From Ignavibacteriales bacterium (GTDB lineage: Bacteria; Bacteroidota; Ignavibacteria; Ignavibacteriales; Melioribacteraceae), in NCBI GenBank assembly GCA_021740915.1, contig JAIOYW010000001.1, forward strand, positions 62,001 through 126,000: 64,000 bases of DNA. The letters run 5' to 3'. This document shows positions 16,309-25,913 of this stretch, one piece after another (the first letter of the stretch is position 1; every line of letters begins with the position of its first letter). Made by a program: the position numbers and the translations under genes. The notes below the pieces were generated by a model that did not search any database, was not told the DNA's origin, and was given only the letters and a program-made list of their open reading frames with translations.

Positions 16309-18813
16309 ATGTTGAAGCAGACAGTAAAATTTGTGAAATTATTGTGTTTATTTTATACCATAATGTCGCTTCAGGCAATGAGCCTGTCAGGTTGGACAGT
16401 GTCTAGGTCCGATTCAGTTAGAGGGATAGTTGCACTTGATAAAAAAATTGCCGAATTTGAAAAAAAGGGGATCAAGCCTAAAATTGGACTTGTACTTTGT
16501 GGAGGAGGGGCTCTTGGTTTTGCACATATCGGTGCTCTGAAAATAATTGATTCACTGCAGATACCAGTTGATTATATTGTTGGCACCAGTATGGGCGGGA
16601 TATTAGGAGGACTTTATTCAATTGGTTACCGTGCAGATGAATTAGAGGAACTTGCGACAGGTCTGAATTGGATAGAATTATTTTCTGATCAGCCTAAACG
16701 CGAAAATCTACCTTATTTTGAAAAATCTGTCACCGGTAAACATCAGATAAACTTGAGAATGGATGGTTTTTCCCCTGTGCTCCCAACCGGACTTATTTAC
16801 GGACAGAACATAAATCTAAAGTTATTGAATCTAACTGAAAGTTATGAGGGCGTTCAGAATTTCGATGATTTTCCGGTGCCATTCAGATGTGTCGCAGCAG
16901 ATCTTATCACGGCGAAACAAGTCGTACTTTCTAATGGCTCACTTGCGCGTGCTCTTAGGGCAACGATGTCTATACCAACAGTATTTGCTCCGGTTTCATG
17001 GGGCGATTCTCTCCTGGTTGACGGGGGTGTTGTAAATAATTTCCCTGTTGATGTAGTTAAATCAATGGGGGCGGATATTGTGATAGGGTTAAACTTAAAA
17101 TATCCGGATAAGATGGCTGAGGATTTTAAGTCTTTTCTTGATGTGATAGATAGAACGGTTGATATTCCACGACAGGCAGTAAATAATGAAAACATCAGAA
17201 ATACTGACATTTATATCGAACAGGACATATCAGGCTATTCTTTAGGAGATTTTGATCAGGAAAAAATTAAAGGGATTATCATCAGAGGTGATCTGGCAAT
17301 CAGGAAAAAATTAGATAAGCTTTTTCAGCTTAAAAAACTATTTGAAAAAACGAAAATGATTTTCGAAGATGAAAAAACAATAACGGGGAAAAAAATTACC
17401 AGAATAATGCCTGTTAGTAAAAATTATTTTGACCGCGAATTGTTTTACAAGATTTTGCCCTTAAAAAAAGATGATATACTGTCCAAAGCTGATATTGTTA
17501 AAAGAGTTGCTGAAAGTAATTTGAATTCACATTTCAAAATTGAGGATATTAGCTTCAATTCAGTTTCAAAGGACGCCGTGGAACTGACGATTAGAATTGA
17601 GCAATTAAATCCTCCAATAATATTTGGTGTGAATATTCTTGGTAATCGTGAACTTGATTTTAGCTTTATCTATAATAATCTTGGCATGAAACCTTCAGAA
17701 CCGCTTTCAATAAATACTTTAGTGGAGCGATTAAGGGAATTATATAACCTCGGATATTTTGAAACTATCAGTTATGAAATTAAACAGCGTGAATCAGGTT
17801 TTATAGATCTTAATATCAATATTCATGAAAAAGAAATGAGCCGGCTTTCTTTAGGGTTCCGTTATGACGACTATTATAAGCTTGTTGGACTTCTTAGTTA
17901 TGAAACCACTTCATTCCTTATTCCAGGATCGCGATCTGAAATCGACTTGCAATTTGCAGGACTTTATCGTTTCAGAGCAAAATATTCTTACCCCTCCCGC
18001 TCACTCGATCGCCCGGTTGTGCCTTTTATTTTTATTAAAAACAAAAGTATTCCGGTAAATATTTATTCTGAATCAGGTGATATTGTAGCTTTATATGGTG
18101 ACAGATCATTTATTTTTGGCGCCGGATTAGGTTTTCAGGCTGGAAAATCGGGCTACCTGGAAGTAAATTATGCCTATGAAAAAATTAATACCACTCCTGA
18201 TGTTGCACTCGTGATTGATCCGGGAGTATTTCCTAAATGGAATGATCGTTTAAAAAGAATTGACGTGAGCCTGAACATAGACGCACTTGATGATATACTC
18301 GTTCCAAAACGTGGTTTTATGATTGGAATGGAAGCTGAAATGTCAACTTCAAATCTTGGGAGTGAGATAAGCTATAGTCGATTTGAAGGTTTTTTTGATT
18401 GGTACAAAATGTTATCAGGTAGAATTTTACTAAAACTCCATGGCGACATTCAAAGGGTGTGGAAAGATATCCCGGTATATAAGTGGTTTTTTAGCGGCGG
18501 TCCTCAGAGTTTCGTCGGCTATGACTATACTCAGATTGCAGGGACAAGATTTTATAAAATCAGAACTGATTTAAATTATTTTCTTAAAGAAAATTTTGCA
18601 CTTAAGGTTGTGTTTAATTCGGCGTTTGATTATAACTTAAATCTGCCTGCATTACCATTTAAAGGCGGCCCAATTTACGGATACGGTGCCGCAGTCGAGT
18701 TTAATTCCATTCTCGGGAATTTCCAGTTAATGTTTGCGAGAGGTTACAAATCAATTTATCAAAGGACACGATGGAGAAATTTGATATATTTTACTGCCGG
18801 AGCAAAATTTTAA
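16309..18813 (+). CDS. Patatin-like phospholipase with POTRA and outer-membrane beta-barrel (type Vd-like)
   Basis: The 834-residue protein starts with a signal peptide. Residues 60 to about 260 are a patatin lipase domain: oxyanion loop GGGALGFAHIG, GTSMG with nucleophile Ser94, and DGGVVNNFPV near 237 with the catalytic Asp. A POTRA-like segment follows (FGVNILGNRELDFSFIYN, NLGYFETISYEI) and then a BamA-like 16-strand surface-antigen barrel to the end (FFSGGPQSFVGYDY). This matches PlpD-type, type Vd secretion proteins. I use the ATG at 16309, directly after the fructosamine-kinase stop and in front of the signal peptide; an earlier frame start at 16255 lies inside the kinase gene and would spoil the signal. 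Confidence 0.92.
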   Translation: MLKQTVKFVKLLCLFYTIMSLQAMSLSGWTVSRSDSVRGIVALDKKIAEFEKKGIKPKIGLVLCGGGALGFAHIGALKIIDSLQIPVDYIVGTSMGGILGGLYSIGYRADELEELATGLNWIELFSDQPKRENLPYFEKSVTGKHQINLRMDGFSPVLPTGLIYGQNINLKLLNLTESYEGVQNFDDFPVPFRCVAADLITAKQVVLSNGSLARALRATMSIPTVFAPVSWGDSLLVDGGVVNNFPVDVVKSMGADIVIGLNLKYPDKMAEDFKSFLDVIDRTVDIPRQAVNNENIRNTDIYIEQDISGYSLGDFDQEKIKGIIIRGDLAIRKKLDKLFQLKKLFEKTKMIFEDEKTITGKKITRIMPVSKNYFDRELFYKILPLKKDDILSKADIVKRVAESNLNSHFKIEDISFNSVSKDAVELTIRIEQLNPPIIFGVNILGNRELDFSFIYNNLGMKPSEPLSINTLVERLRELYNLGYFETISYEIKQRESGFIDLNINIHEKEMSRLSLGFRYDDYYKLVGLLSYETTSFLIPGSRSEIDLQFAGLYRFRAKYSYPSRSLDRPVVPFIFIKNKSIPVNIYSESGDIVALYGDRSFIFGAGLGFQAGKSGYLEVNYAYEKINTTPDVALVIDPGVFPKWNDRLKRIDVSLNIDALDDILVPKRGFMIGMEAEMSTSNLGSEISYSRFEGFFDWYKMLSGRILLKLHGDIQRVWKDIPVYKWFFSGGPQSFVGYDYTQIAGTRFYKIRTDLNYFLKENFALKVVFNSAFDYNLNLPALPFKGGPIYGYGAAVEFNSILGNFQLMFARGYKSIYQRTRWRNLIYFTAGAKF

Positions 18814-18856
18814 CGACAAAGGATAATGTTGATTGTTTTGAGAAAGATATTAGTAA

Positions 18857-19519
18857 TTATGTAATTTGGTTTATTTTTTTCGCGATAAAATATATTATTT
18901 CCGCAGTTAATCCCCATAATGTTCCATACTTAGTTTTATAAACGAACACTCGGTGCTTTTTACCACCCCATGATCTGCCATAACGTGGTGGTAAATCGAG
19001 TTCGTGGACTGGAAAAGTTAGATTTTCAACCCCATTTTTATCTATTTCGAATGGGGAAACGTTTAATCTTACGTGATATTTTTCCGGTTCATTTTCAAGG
19101 AAGTAGGAGAATGGCAAGGTAAAGATTTTCTCGACCTCTCTTTTATCAAAATTTGTAATTCTTTCGAAATCGATGACTAAACTGCCGAGTATGGGATCAA
19201 TCATCACACCTATTGGCGAGATAAGTTTGTGATACCTGCCTATGACAGAAATCTGATCTTTTGATATTCCTAATTCTTCGACTGTTTCTCTGACTGCAGT
19301 TGCGACCGGATCGTTCGAATCAGATTTATCAAATGCGCCTCCCGGAAAACAAATTTCACCGGATTGTCTTATCCCATCAGCCCGTTTTTCAAAAAGGACA
19401 TGTGTTTCACCTGCAACTTCAATAAAAGGCACCAGAACAGCAGATTGAAAATACTCTTCCTGATTAATCAGGTACGGGATTTCATTTGTGAGTGTTATTA
19501 ACTGATCGAGATACTTCAT
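18857..19519 (-). CDS. NUDIX hydrolase, CoA-pyrophosphatase (NudL) like
   Basis: The 220-residue protein hydrolyses a nucleoside diphosphate linked to another group. LFEKRADGIRQSGEICFPGG followed by ATAVRETVEELGI is a NUDIX box of the NudL/YeaB subgroup, where the usual G-x5-E glutamate is not conserved and the second half (REtxEELG) is intact. NudL proteins cleave coenzyme A and derivatives, which makes CoA the most likely substrate. The ATG abuts the stop codon of the AAA+ gene upstream with no gap, so the two form an operon. It converges on the patatin gene. Confidence 0.87.
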   Translation of the reverse strand: MKYLDQLITLTNEIPYLINQEEYFQSAVLVPFIEVAGETHVLFEKRADGIRQSGEICFPGGAFDKSDSNDPVATAVRETVEELGISKDQISVIGRYHKLISPIGVMIDPILGSLVIDFERITNFDKREVEKIFTLPFSYFLENEPEKYHVRLNVSPFEIDKNGVENLTFPVHELDLPPRYGRSWGGKKHRVFVYKTKYGTLWGLTAEIIYFIAKKINQIT

Positions 19520-22500
19520 TTATTCCGAAATGTTTTCATTACTCAAACTCATAATATCATCAATATTGATGATGGTAAGATCCTGTTCAGTATAATTGTT
19601 CAGCCCTGCTATTCTTGTTTCCTGTTTCTGAATTGCTTTGTGTAAAATATTTCTTGCGGTTCGGGCATTGCCGAAGTTATTATCTCGCTTTTCATAGAGA
19701 TCGGTCAGTATTTCAAGCAGCAATTGCAGCGCCCCCTCATCAAATTGATATCCATTCGAAGCTGCCATTTCAACAATAATTTCCAATAATTGCCTGGGTG
19801 AATAATCCTCGAACATAAAGTAATTAGTAAAACGGGATTTTAAACCGGGATTTGATTCAAGAAATTGGTTCATCTCATTTGGATATCCTGCGACAATTAC
19901 GATCATATCATTTTTATAATCTTCCATTCTTTTAAGCAGAGCATCAATGGCTTCCTGACCATATTCAGAAGCACTGCGGCTGAGAGTATAGGCCTCATCA
20001 ATGAATAATGTTCCGCCAAGAGCACTTTTTATAACCAAGTCGGTTTTTATTGCGGTTTGACCTTGAAATCCAGCTACCAGGTTTGAGCGGTCAACTTCAA
20101 CCAGGTGTCCTTTTTCAAGTAACCCAAGTTCTTTGTATATAAGGCTTAAAAGTCTGGCAATTGTTGTCTTTCCGGTTCCAGGATTCCCAAGGAAGACTGA
20201 ATGGAGGCTCTTATCAACTATCTTTAATCCTTTCTCCTTGCGAGCCTGGGCTATCTTCAGTCCGGCAACAATCTGCTGAACTGATTGTTTCACAGAATCA
20301 AGCCCTTTCATAGAATTTAATTTTTTAAGATAATTTTCAAGTTTCTGCGGGTCACCTTTGACATCATACCGCTTAGCTTCTCCGGCAGTATCTACTGAAT
20401 CCTTTAAATCCTCGATTGTAACCTGTTTCTGGTCTATTTCAGCCCGTTTTTCCTTATCGAGATCGGCAACACGCAATGTAAGCCGTTTTACAGCAGCGTC
20501 AGTGAAATTTCGAACTACCCTTGCATTGCCAAACTTCTCATCACGCTTCCTGTAAATTTCATTAAAATATCTGTTCATATATTGGAGTGCATTGTCAGAA
20601 AGTGAGAGACCAGCTCCGGAAAAGATTTTAAGGGCAATATCGGACATTTCGTCAGGTGTGTAATCTTCAAATATAAGAGTTTTTGTAAAACGCGATTGAA
20701 TTCCGGGATTTGATGCGATAAAATTATTCATTTCGTTTGTATAGCCTGCAGCTATAACAATAAATTTACCTCTATCATCCTCCATTCTTTTTAACAAGGT
20801 ATCTATCGCTTCCTTGCCAAAATCATTCTCACTTCCTTTGCGTGCCAGTGTATATGCTTCATCAATAAAAAGTGTCCCTCCAAAAGACATATCAATCATT
20901 TTAGTGGTTTTTTCAGCAGTTTGACCAACATAGCTTGCTACAAGACCCTGCCGGTCCGTCTCCACAAGATGCCCTTTGGGAAGAATTCCAAGAGCAGCAT
21001 AGATTTTGCTGAGAATTCTTGCAACCGTTGTCTTTCCTGTTCCGGGATTACCCAGGAACAGGACATGAGAAGAAAATCTTATCTGTAAATCTTCACCTTG
21101 ATCTATGTAATACCTTGCAAGTTTTATTGTTTCATGGATATCTTTCTGAACCGACCTTAAGCCGACCAACTTATTAAGATCAGCTATTGCTTCAGAGAGC
21201 GCTTCTTCATTGACAGGTACCTGAAATATTTTACGGGAATCTTTCGTGAGTAGGAATTTAATGTCGTCAGGAATAATCGAGGTGATTGTTTCTTTTGTTC
21301 TTTTTTCTTCAGGAAGAGAGATGTACCTTCTTGAAAGCTGCATTTTTGCATCTTCAAAAAATTTCCTTACGAGACGGGCATTACCAAAAGTTTTATCTCT
21401 TTTACGATAAAGATCAATAAACTCTTTTTTTAAAATATCCAATCCTTCGGGATCAATTTTATAATCTTCTTTATCCACCATGTTTTGGAAAATTGTTATC
21501 ATCTCATCGGGAGTATAATCCTCGAAGTTGAAGAAATGAGTGAACCGTGATTTCATGCCTGGATTCGAATTCAAAAACTCGTCCATTTCTTCAGGATAAC
21601 CTGCTGCGATGACACAAAAATCACCTTTTTTATCTTCCATTCTTTTGAGCAGAGTGTCAATCGCTTCCTGTCCGAAATCCTGTCCCTGTGAACCTTTTTT
21701 TACTAAAGCATAAGCTTCATCAATAAACAAGATGCCACCCATAGACTTTTGAATTATCGCTTCAGTTTTCTGTGCAGTCTCACCAATATATTGTCCGACA
21801 AGCCCGGCGCGGTCAACCTCAACAACATGTCCTTTTTCAAGCAATCCCATAGCGCTGAAAATATTACCAAAAAGTCTGGCTATAGTAGTTTTGCCCGTCC
21901 CGGGATTTCCGAGAAACACAGCATTTACTGCTATTTTACCAACACTTTTTAAACCAAGCTTTTCTCTTTCCTGAAGAAACTTGAGATATGAGATAAAGTC
22001 TCTGACAGCGTTTTTAACACTTTGCAAACCAGTGAAACTGTCAAGCTCTTCGATCAGTTCTTCGAGTGATTTTTGTTTCTGTGGCTCAATAATATTAGTT
22101 GAATCAGGAGAAATGTCTTCTTTTTTCTTCTGTTCTTTTCCATTCCCTTTATTTTCATCAGGCACTAAAATGTTTGCATCTCCGATGTAATAGTATTTAT
22201 CAAGTACTCTGACTCCCTCAAAAAATATCTCGACTTTCCCTTGTCCAGGTTCCCAATGAGAATCAGAGTCAATGCCAATGGTCTGAGCAAAAATTATTGC
22301 GTCCCAACCAAGTTTAGCGCTTACACTAAAGTCATTCGATGCAATCTGCTGTCCGTTATGGTGCCATTTAGCAAGGCACTTAAAAGATTTACTCTCTGTT
22401 TCGAAGAATGGGTTATTGAAGATTACCTCAACCCCGATTTGTTTCACTGCGGAAAAGTCAAACTCAGTGTAATAAGTTCTGGTGCCCTTTGCCTGATCTT

Positions 22501-23416
22501 CTCTCACATCGAACATTTTTGCAGAAAAAATTTCCGCGTACTTATTTGAGTAAAAAAACGCCTCGGATTTTCTCTGGTTTTTTGGAGCAATAGTGATCTC
22601 TTTTGGGGCTGCGGGTTTGAGAGTTTCTTTTTCTGCTTTTTTTTGCGAAGGCTGAGTGTAATATATCAGGTTTTTGTATATCTCAATAAATCTTTTATCA
22701 TTCCGCAGTTTGAGATGCACTCTTTCAGCAAGATCAAGAGCCTGCCTGAATTGAAACTGAGAATAAAGCGATTTCAGTTTGATTATTTCAGCTTCTTCCC
22801 AAAACTCAATTAATTTTGATTGATCCAGAATTCTGCCTGCAACGAAGAGAGCGAACCAGGTCTCATTTTTCTCAATTGCTTTAAAACATTCTTTAAGAAT
22901 TGAACTGCAGATTTTTGGTGATATTGAAATCTTCCCGCTGTTTAATTCAAATGCAAAAACATACCAGTTTTTAATTTTATTGAATTCGGCAGATGTCTGC
23001 TGTTTAACAGTTGGGGAGTTCAGCAGTTTGAGAGCTTCATCAAATTCTCTTTTTGCCGCATGAATTCGTGCTTTTAATAAAAATGATTGGTATAGTAAGA
23101 CTTCCTGTTTTTCAATCGAGTCATCAATTAAAGTCTGGGCTGAATCATAAATGCCTAAACGTGTAAGGACAAAACTTCTGTAAACCTCCGCAACAGACTG
23201 GTTACCCATTACATTCAGTGAAGCATCAGAGTATTCCAATGCTCTTTGCGGATCGCCATTCTCAAGTAATGCCCAGGCATAAAGGACGAGTGTTTCGGCG
23301 TTATCTGGCCGTAAGCGTATTAATTCCTCTGCCTCTATCAGGGCTTGTTTGTGCCTTCCTTCAAATAATAGGTTTTGAAGTTTTATTATCTTTTTTTTCT
23401 GTTCGCTTATTGTCAA
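19520..23416 (-). CDS. Large TPR protein with three tandem CbbX/SpoVK-type AAA+ ATPase modules
   Basis: The protein has 1298 residues. The N-terminal 250 residues are tetratricopeptide-like helices (ALIEAEELIRLRPDNAETLV). Residues about 290-430 form a beta-rich domain I cannot name (YYTEFDFSAVKQIGVEVIF, KCLAKWHHNGQQI). Three AAA+ modules of the CfxQ/CbbX/SpoVK type follow, each with Walker A GNPGTGKTT (near 501, 786 and 1073), Walker B LFIDEAYxL, GQEAIDTLLKRMED-type segments and NARxxRxF-type sensor regions. CbbX proteins remodel Rubisco; other relatives have varied or unknown targets, and no Rubisco is present here. The TTG at 23416 is the first start in a frame closed by a stop at 23435-23437. 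All three modules keep their ATPase motifs, so none looks dead. Confidence 0.88.
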   Translation of the reverse strand: MTISEQKKKIIKLQNLLFEGRHKQALIEAEELIRLRPDNAETLVLYAWALLENGDPQRALEYSDASLNVMGNQSVAEVYRSFVLTRLGIYDSAQTLIDDSIEKQEVLLYQSFLLKARIHAAKREFDEALKLLNSPTVKQQTSAEFNKIKNWYVFAFELNSGKISISPKICSSILKECFKAIEKNETWFALFVAGRILDQSKLIEFWEEAEIIKLKSLYSQFQFRQALDLAERVHLKLRNDKRFIEIYKNLIYYTQPSQKKAEKETLKPAAPKEITIAPKNQRKSEAFFYSNKYAEIFSAKMFDVREDQAKGTRTYYTEFDFSAVKQIGVEVIFNNPFFETESKSFKCLAKWHHNGQQIASNDFSVSAKLGWDAIIFAQTIGIDSDSHWEPGQGKVEIFFEGVRVLDKYYYIGDANILVPDENKGNGKEQKKKEDISPDSTNIIEPQKQKSLEELIEELDSFTGLQSVKNAVRDFISYLKFLQEREKLGLKSVGKIAVNAVFLGNPGTGKTTIARLFGNIFSAMGLLEKGHVVEVDRAGLVGQYIGETAQKTEAIIQKSMGGILFIDEAYALVKKGSQGQDFGQEAIDTLLKRMEDKKGDFCVIAAGYPEEMDEFLNSNPGMKSRFTHFFNFEDYTPDEMITIFQNMVDKEDYKIDPEGLDILKKEFIDLYRKRDKTFGNARLVRKFFEDAKMQLSRRYISLPEEKRTKETITSIIPDDIKFLLTKDSRKIFQVPVNEEALSEAIADLNKLVGLRSVQKDIHETIKLARYYIDQGEDLQIRFSSHVLFLGNPGTGKTTVARILSKIYAALGILPKGHLVETDRQGLVASYVGQTAEKTTKMIDMSFGGTLFIDEAYTLARKGSENDFGKEAIDTLLKRMEDDRGKFIVIAAGYTNEMNNFIASNPGIQSRFTKTLIFEDYTPDEMSDIALKIFSGAGLSLSDNALQYMNRYFNEIYRKRDEKFGNARVVRNFTDAAVKRLTLRVADLDKEKRAEIDQKQVTIEDLKDSVDTAGEAKRYDVKGDPQKLENYLKKLNSMKGLDSVKQSVQQIVAGLKIAQARKEKGLKIVDKSLHSVFLGNPGTGKTTIARLLSLIYKELGLLEKGHLVEVDRSNLVAGFQGQTAIKTDLVIKSALGGTLFIDEAYTLSRSASEYGQEAIDALLKRMEDYKNDMIVIVAGYPNEMNQFLESNPGLKSRFTNYFMFEDYSPRQLLEIIVEMAASNGYQFDEGALQLLLEILTDLYEKRDNNFGNARTARNILHKAIQKQETRIAGLNNYTEQDLTIINIDDIMSLSNENISE

Positions 23417-23546
23417 GGCGCAAAATATTCTGAATTATTTGTTCAAATTACAAAAAAAAAGATCAAAATTTTTATCAGAATTGCTCCTCAGTGCAACTTT
23501 TCAGGAAAATACAAGTCTAAAGATTTAAATATTCGCAGGAGGCAAA

Positions 23547-24194
23547 ATGTATAGGATTCAGAAGTATTTACTTACTGTAACAGTATTCTTAATTATCCTT
23601 TTCATCTCGGCAAATTTTGACGCTGGAATTAATGCGGAGACAGAAAAGCGAGATCTGGAAAAGTTTAATAAAGTAGAACTTGCAGGTGCATTTAATACGA
23701 GAATTATTATATCAGATCACTTTTCGATTAAAATCGAAGGCAATAAAAAAGATATTGCTGAAGTTATTACTGAAGTTTCCGGAAATGTATTGGAAGTGAA
23801 GATGGACTGGAGTTACAGACAGCGTGATGAAATAAATCTTGTTATATACACAAAAAGTCTGGAAGCACTAGTTTGTTCCGGTGCAAATAAAGTTGAAGCC
23901 ACAGACCTTAAATCGGATGAGTTTAATCTTGAGGTAAGTGGTGCAGGAGATACGAAGATTGCCGGAGAATGCAGGAATTTCACAGTTTCTATATCGGGTG
24001 CAGGTAATCTGGAAGCCGCTGACTTTAAAGCAAAGAAAGTGCATATCAGCATTTCGGGAGCAGGTAATGCTGAGATTTATGCAGCCGAGGGAATTGATGC
24101 TACAGTTTCCGGTGCATCCAAATTAATTTATTATGGAAATCCTAAGGATGTTGATACTGATATTACAGGCGCGAGTGTTATTAAATCCAAGTAG
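23547..24194 (+). CDS. Exported GIN-domain (DUF2807) protein
   Basis: The 215-residue protein has an N-terminal signal (YLLTVTVFLIILFISANF) followed by a beta-helix-like GIN domain: the start FNKVELAGAFNTRIIISD and then repeating VSGAG-type turns (SGANKVEA, VSGAGDTKI, ISGAGNLEA, ISGAGNAEI, VSGASKLIY, ITGASVIKS). This family, called putative auto-transporter adhesin head GIN domain, is abundant in Bacteroidota and has no settled function. A strong AGGAGG ribosome-binding site lies five bases before the ATG. It precedes purK with a 50-base gap, and I see no functional link to purine synthesis. Confidence 0.85.
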   Translation: MYRIQKYLLTVTVFLIILFISANFDAGINAETEKRDLEKFNKVELAGAFNTRIIISDHFSIKIEGNKKDIAEVITEVSGNVLEVKMDWSYRQRDEINLVIYTKSLEALVCSGANKVEATDLKSDEFNLEVSGAGDTKIAGECRNFTVSISGAGNLEAADFKAKKVHISISGAGNAEIYAAEGIDATVSGASKLIYYGNPKDVDTDITGASVIKSK

Positions 24195-24244
24195 GAGGAT
24201 TTATTATTACTTCTTATATTTATGACTTCAAAATCAGATAAGTT

Positions 24245-25375
24245 ATGGATATTCGAAGAATTGGAATTCTGGGAGGCGGTCAATTAGCAAAAATGACCGC
24301 TTCTGCCGCCTACAGATTAGGATTCGAAACTGCAATATTTGAGAAGTTTATTGACTCTCCCGCCGGGGTAATGACAAAATATGATTTCGGAGGTCTTCCG
24401 GATGACGAAATCAGTCTCAAAAATTTTCTTTTTTTCTCTGACATAATAACACTCGAAAATGAATTCATCGATTCCAATTTTCTTGCATCAATTGAAAGCC
24501 AGGGAAAAAAAGTTCTCCCTTCATCTCACACAATTTCACTGATCCAGGATAAATATATTCAGAAGCAGACACTTCGTGCAAAAGGTATTCCTGTGGGAGA
24601 CTTCATGCTTGCAAATGGGAAACTGGATTATGAAATTCTCTCAAAAAATCTTGGGAATTGTTTCATTCTTAAATCGCGGACGATGGGTTATGATGGTTAT
24701 GGTAACAGGGAAGTGGATAATGATTCAAGTTTTCAGCAATCCTACGATAAATTAATATCAAGGACACATGGCTTATTTGCTGAAAAAAAAGTGCTATTCG
24801 AAAAAGAATTGGCAATAATGTTAGCCCGGTCAAAGAACGAGTTTGTTCTTTATCCTGTTGTTGAGACTATTCAGAAAAATCACATCTGCCATACAGTTAT
24901 CGCTCCGGCACAGATTCCAAAGAAGGCTTTGAATGAAATAAAGGAAATTGCTATAGAAGCTGTGAAAGCAGTCGGAGGCATTGGCATCTTCGGGATTGAG
25001 CTGTTTTATAATGATAATGAAATATTAGTTAATGAGATGGCTCCGCGCCCTCACAATTCTGGCCATTATTCCATTGAAGGATGTAGAACATCGCAATTTG
25101 AAAATCATGTGAGATCCGTTTTGGAACTTCCGCTTGGAAATCCTGATCTGACTGCTCCTTATGCCGTTATGATCAATCTTCTCGGGAAAAAGAATAATAG
25201 CAGATCACCCGGAAATTATCATGAGATATTATCTGAAAAAAATGCACATGTGCATATATACGGGAAGGCGGAATCCAGAATTGGCAGAAAAATGGGTCAT
25301 ATCACAATGACCGGAGATAGCCTATCAGACATTTTGGTAACACTAAACAGACTTGAAAACTTAGCAGATTTTTAA
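24245..25375 (+). CDS. purK: 5-(carboxyamino)imidazole ribonucleotide synthase
   Basis: The 376-residue ATP-grasp enzyme carboxylates AIR to N5-CAIR with ATP and bicarbonate in purine synthesis. The N-terminal [23 protein letters not shown] in the ATP-grasp domain, and [17 protein letters not shown] with ALE-type metal-binding residues are all family signatures. Length is normal. purE starts two bases after its stop, giving the classical purK-purE pair. The ATG at 24245 has no obvious ribosome-binding site, which is common in this kind of genome. Confidence 0.96.
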   Translation: MDIRRIGILGGGQLAKMTASAAYRLGFETAIFEKFIDSPAGVMTKYDFGGLPDDEISLKNFLFFSDIITLENEFIDSNFLASIESQGKKVLPSSHTISLIQDKYIQKQTLRAKGIPVGDFMLANGKLDYEILSKNLGNCFILKSRTMGYDGYGNREVDNDSSFQQSYDKLISRTHGLFAEKKVLFEKELAIMLARSKNEFVLYPVVETIQKNHICHTVIAPAQIPKKALNEIKEIAIEAVKAVGGIGIFGIELFYNDNEILVNEMAPRPHNSGHYSIEGCRTSQFENHVRSVLELPLGNPDLTAPYAVMINLLGKKNNSRSPGNYHEILSEKNAHVHIYGKAESRIGRKMGHITMTGDSLSDILVTLNRLENLADF

Positions 25376-25377
25376 TT

Positions 25378-25866
25378 ATGAAAAATAACGTGGATGTTGG
25401 TATTATTATGGGCAGTGATTCCGATCTGCCAACCATGAAAGAAGCAGCTGATATTTTGACGAAATTCGGGATCAGTTATGAAATTAAAATAATTAGTGCT
25501 CATAGAACTCCTGACCTAATGTCGGAATATGCAAAATCTGCAAAAACACGCGGATTGAAAGTAATAATTGCAGGAGCTGGCGGAGCTGCTCATCTTCCCG
25601 GGATGACTGCATCCTATACGACGCTTCCTGTTATCGGGGTCCCGGTTAAGAGTTCCAACTTAAATGGTATTGACAGTCTGCTTTCCATCGTTCAGATGCC
25701 AGCCGGAGTTCCAGTTGCCACAGTTGCAATCGGGCAGGCTAAAAATGCAGGAATTTTAGCGGCAAAAATTCTGGCAGTATCCAATACTGAACTTGGTCAG
25801 AAGATTGAAGACTATATGATAGAAATTGCAAGGGAGTCTATGGAAAAAAATTCGAAATTGATATAA
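25378..25866 (+). CDS. purE: N5-CAIR mutase
   Basis: The 162-residue protein converts N5-CAIR to CAIR, the step after PurK. It shows [12 protein letters not shown] near the N-terminus, SAHRTPDLM with the catalytic His, [13 protein letters not shown] and [25 protein letters not shown], as in class I PurE. Having PurK next to it confirms the class I (mutase) type rather than AIR carboxylase. It starts two bases after purK and ends in an intrinsic terminator, so purKE is a closed transcription unit. Confidence 0.97.
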   Translation: MKNNVDVGIIMGSDSDLPTMKEAADILTKFGISYEIKIISAHRTPDLMSEYAKSAKTRGLKVIIAGAGGAAHLPGMTASYTTLPVIGVPVKSSNLNGIDSLLSIVQMPAGVPVATVAIGQAKNAGILAAKILAVSNTELGQKIEDYMIEIARESMEKNSKLI

Positions 25867-25893
25867 TAATTCTCTGAGAATTATTTGTTTTTT
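25865..25893 (+). terminator. Intrinsic terminator after purE
   Basis: A 9-bp A/T-rich stem (25865-25873 with 25877-25885, loop of three bases) overlaps the last two bases of the purE stop codon and is followed by TTGTTTTTT. The stem is weak in GC but perfectly paired, and the T run is long. Confidence 0.7.
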
Positions 25894-25913
25894 ATCTTAA
25901 GATTTAGATATGA

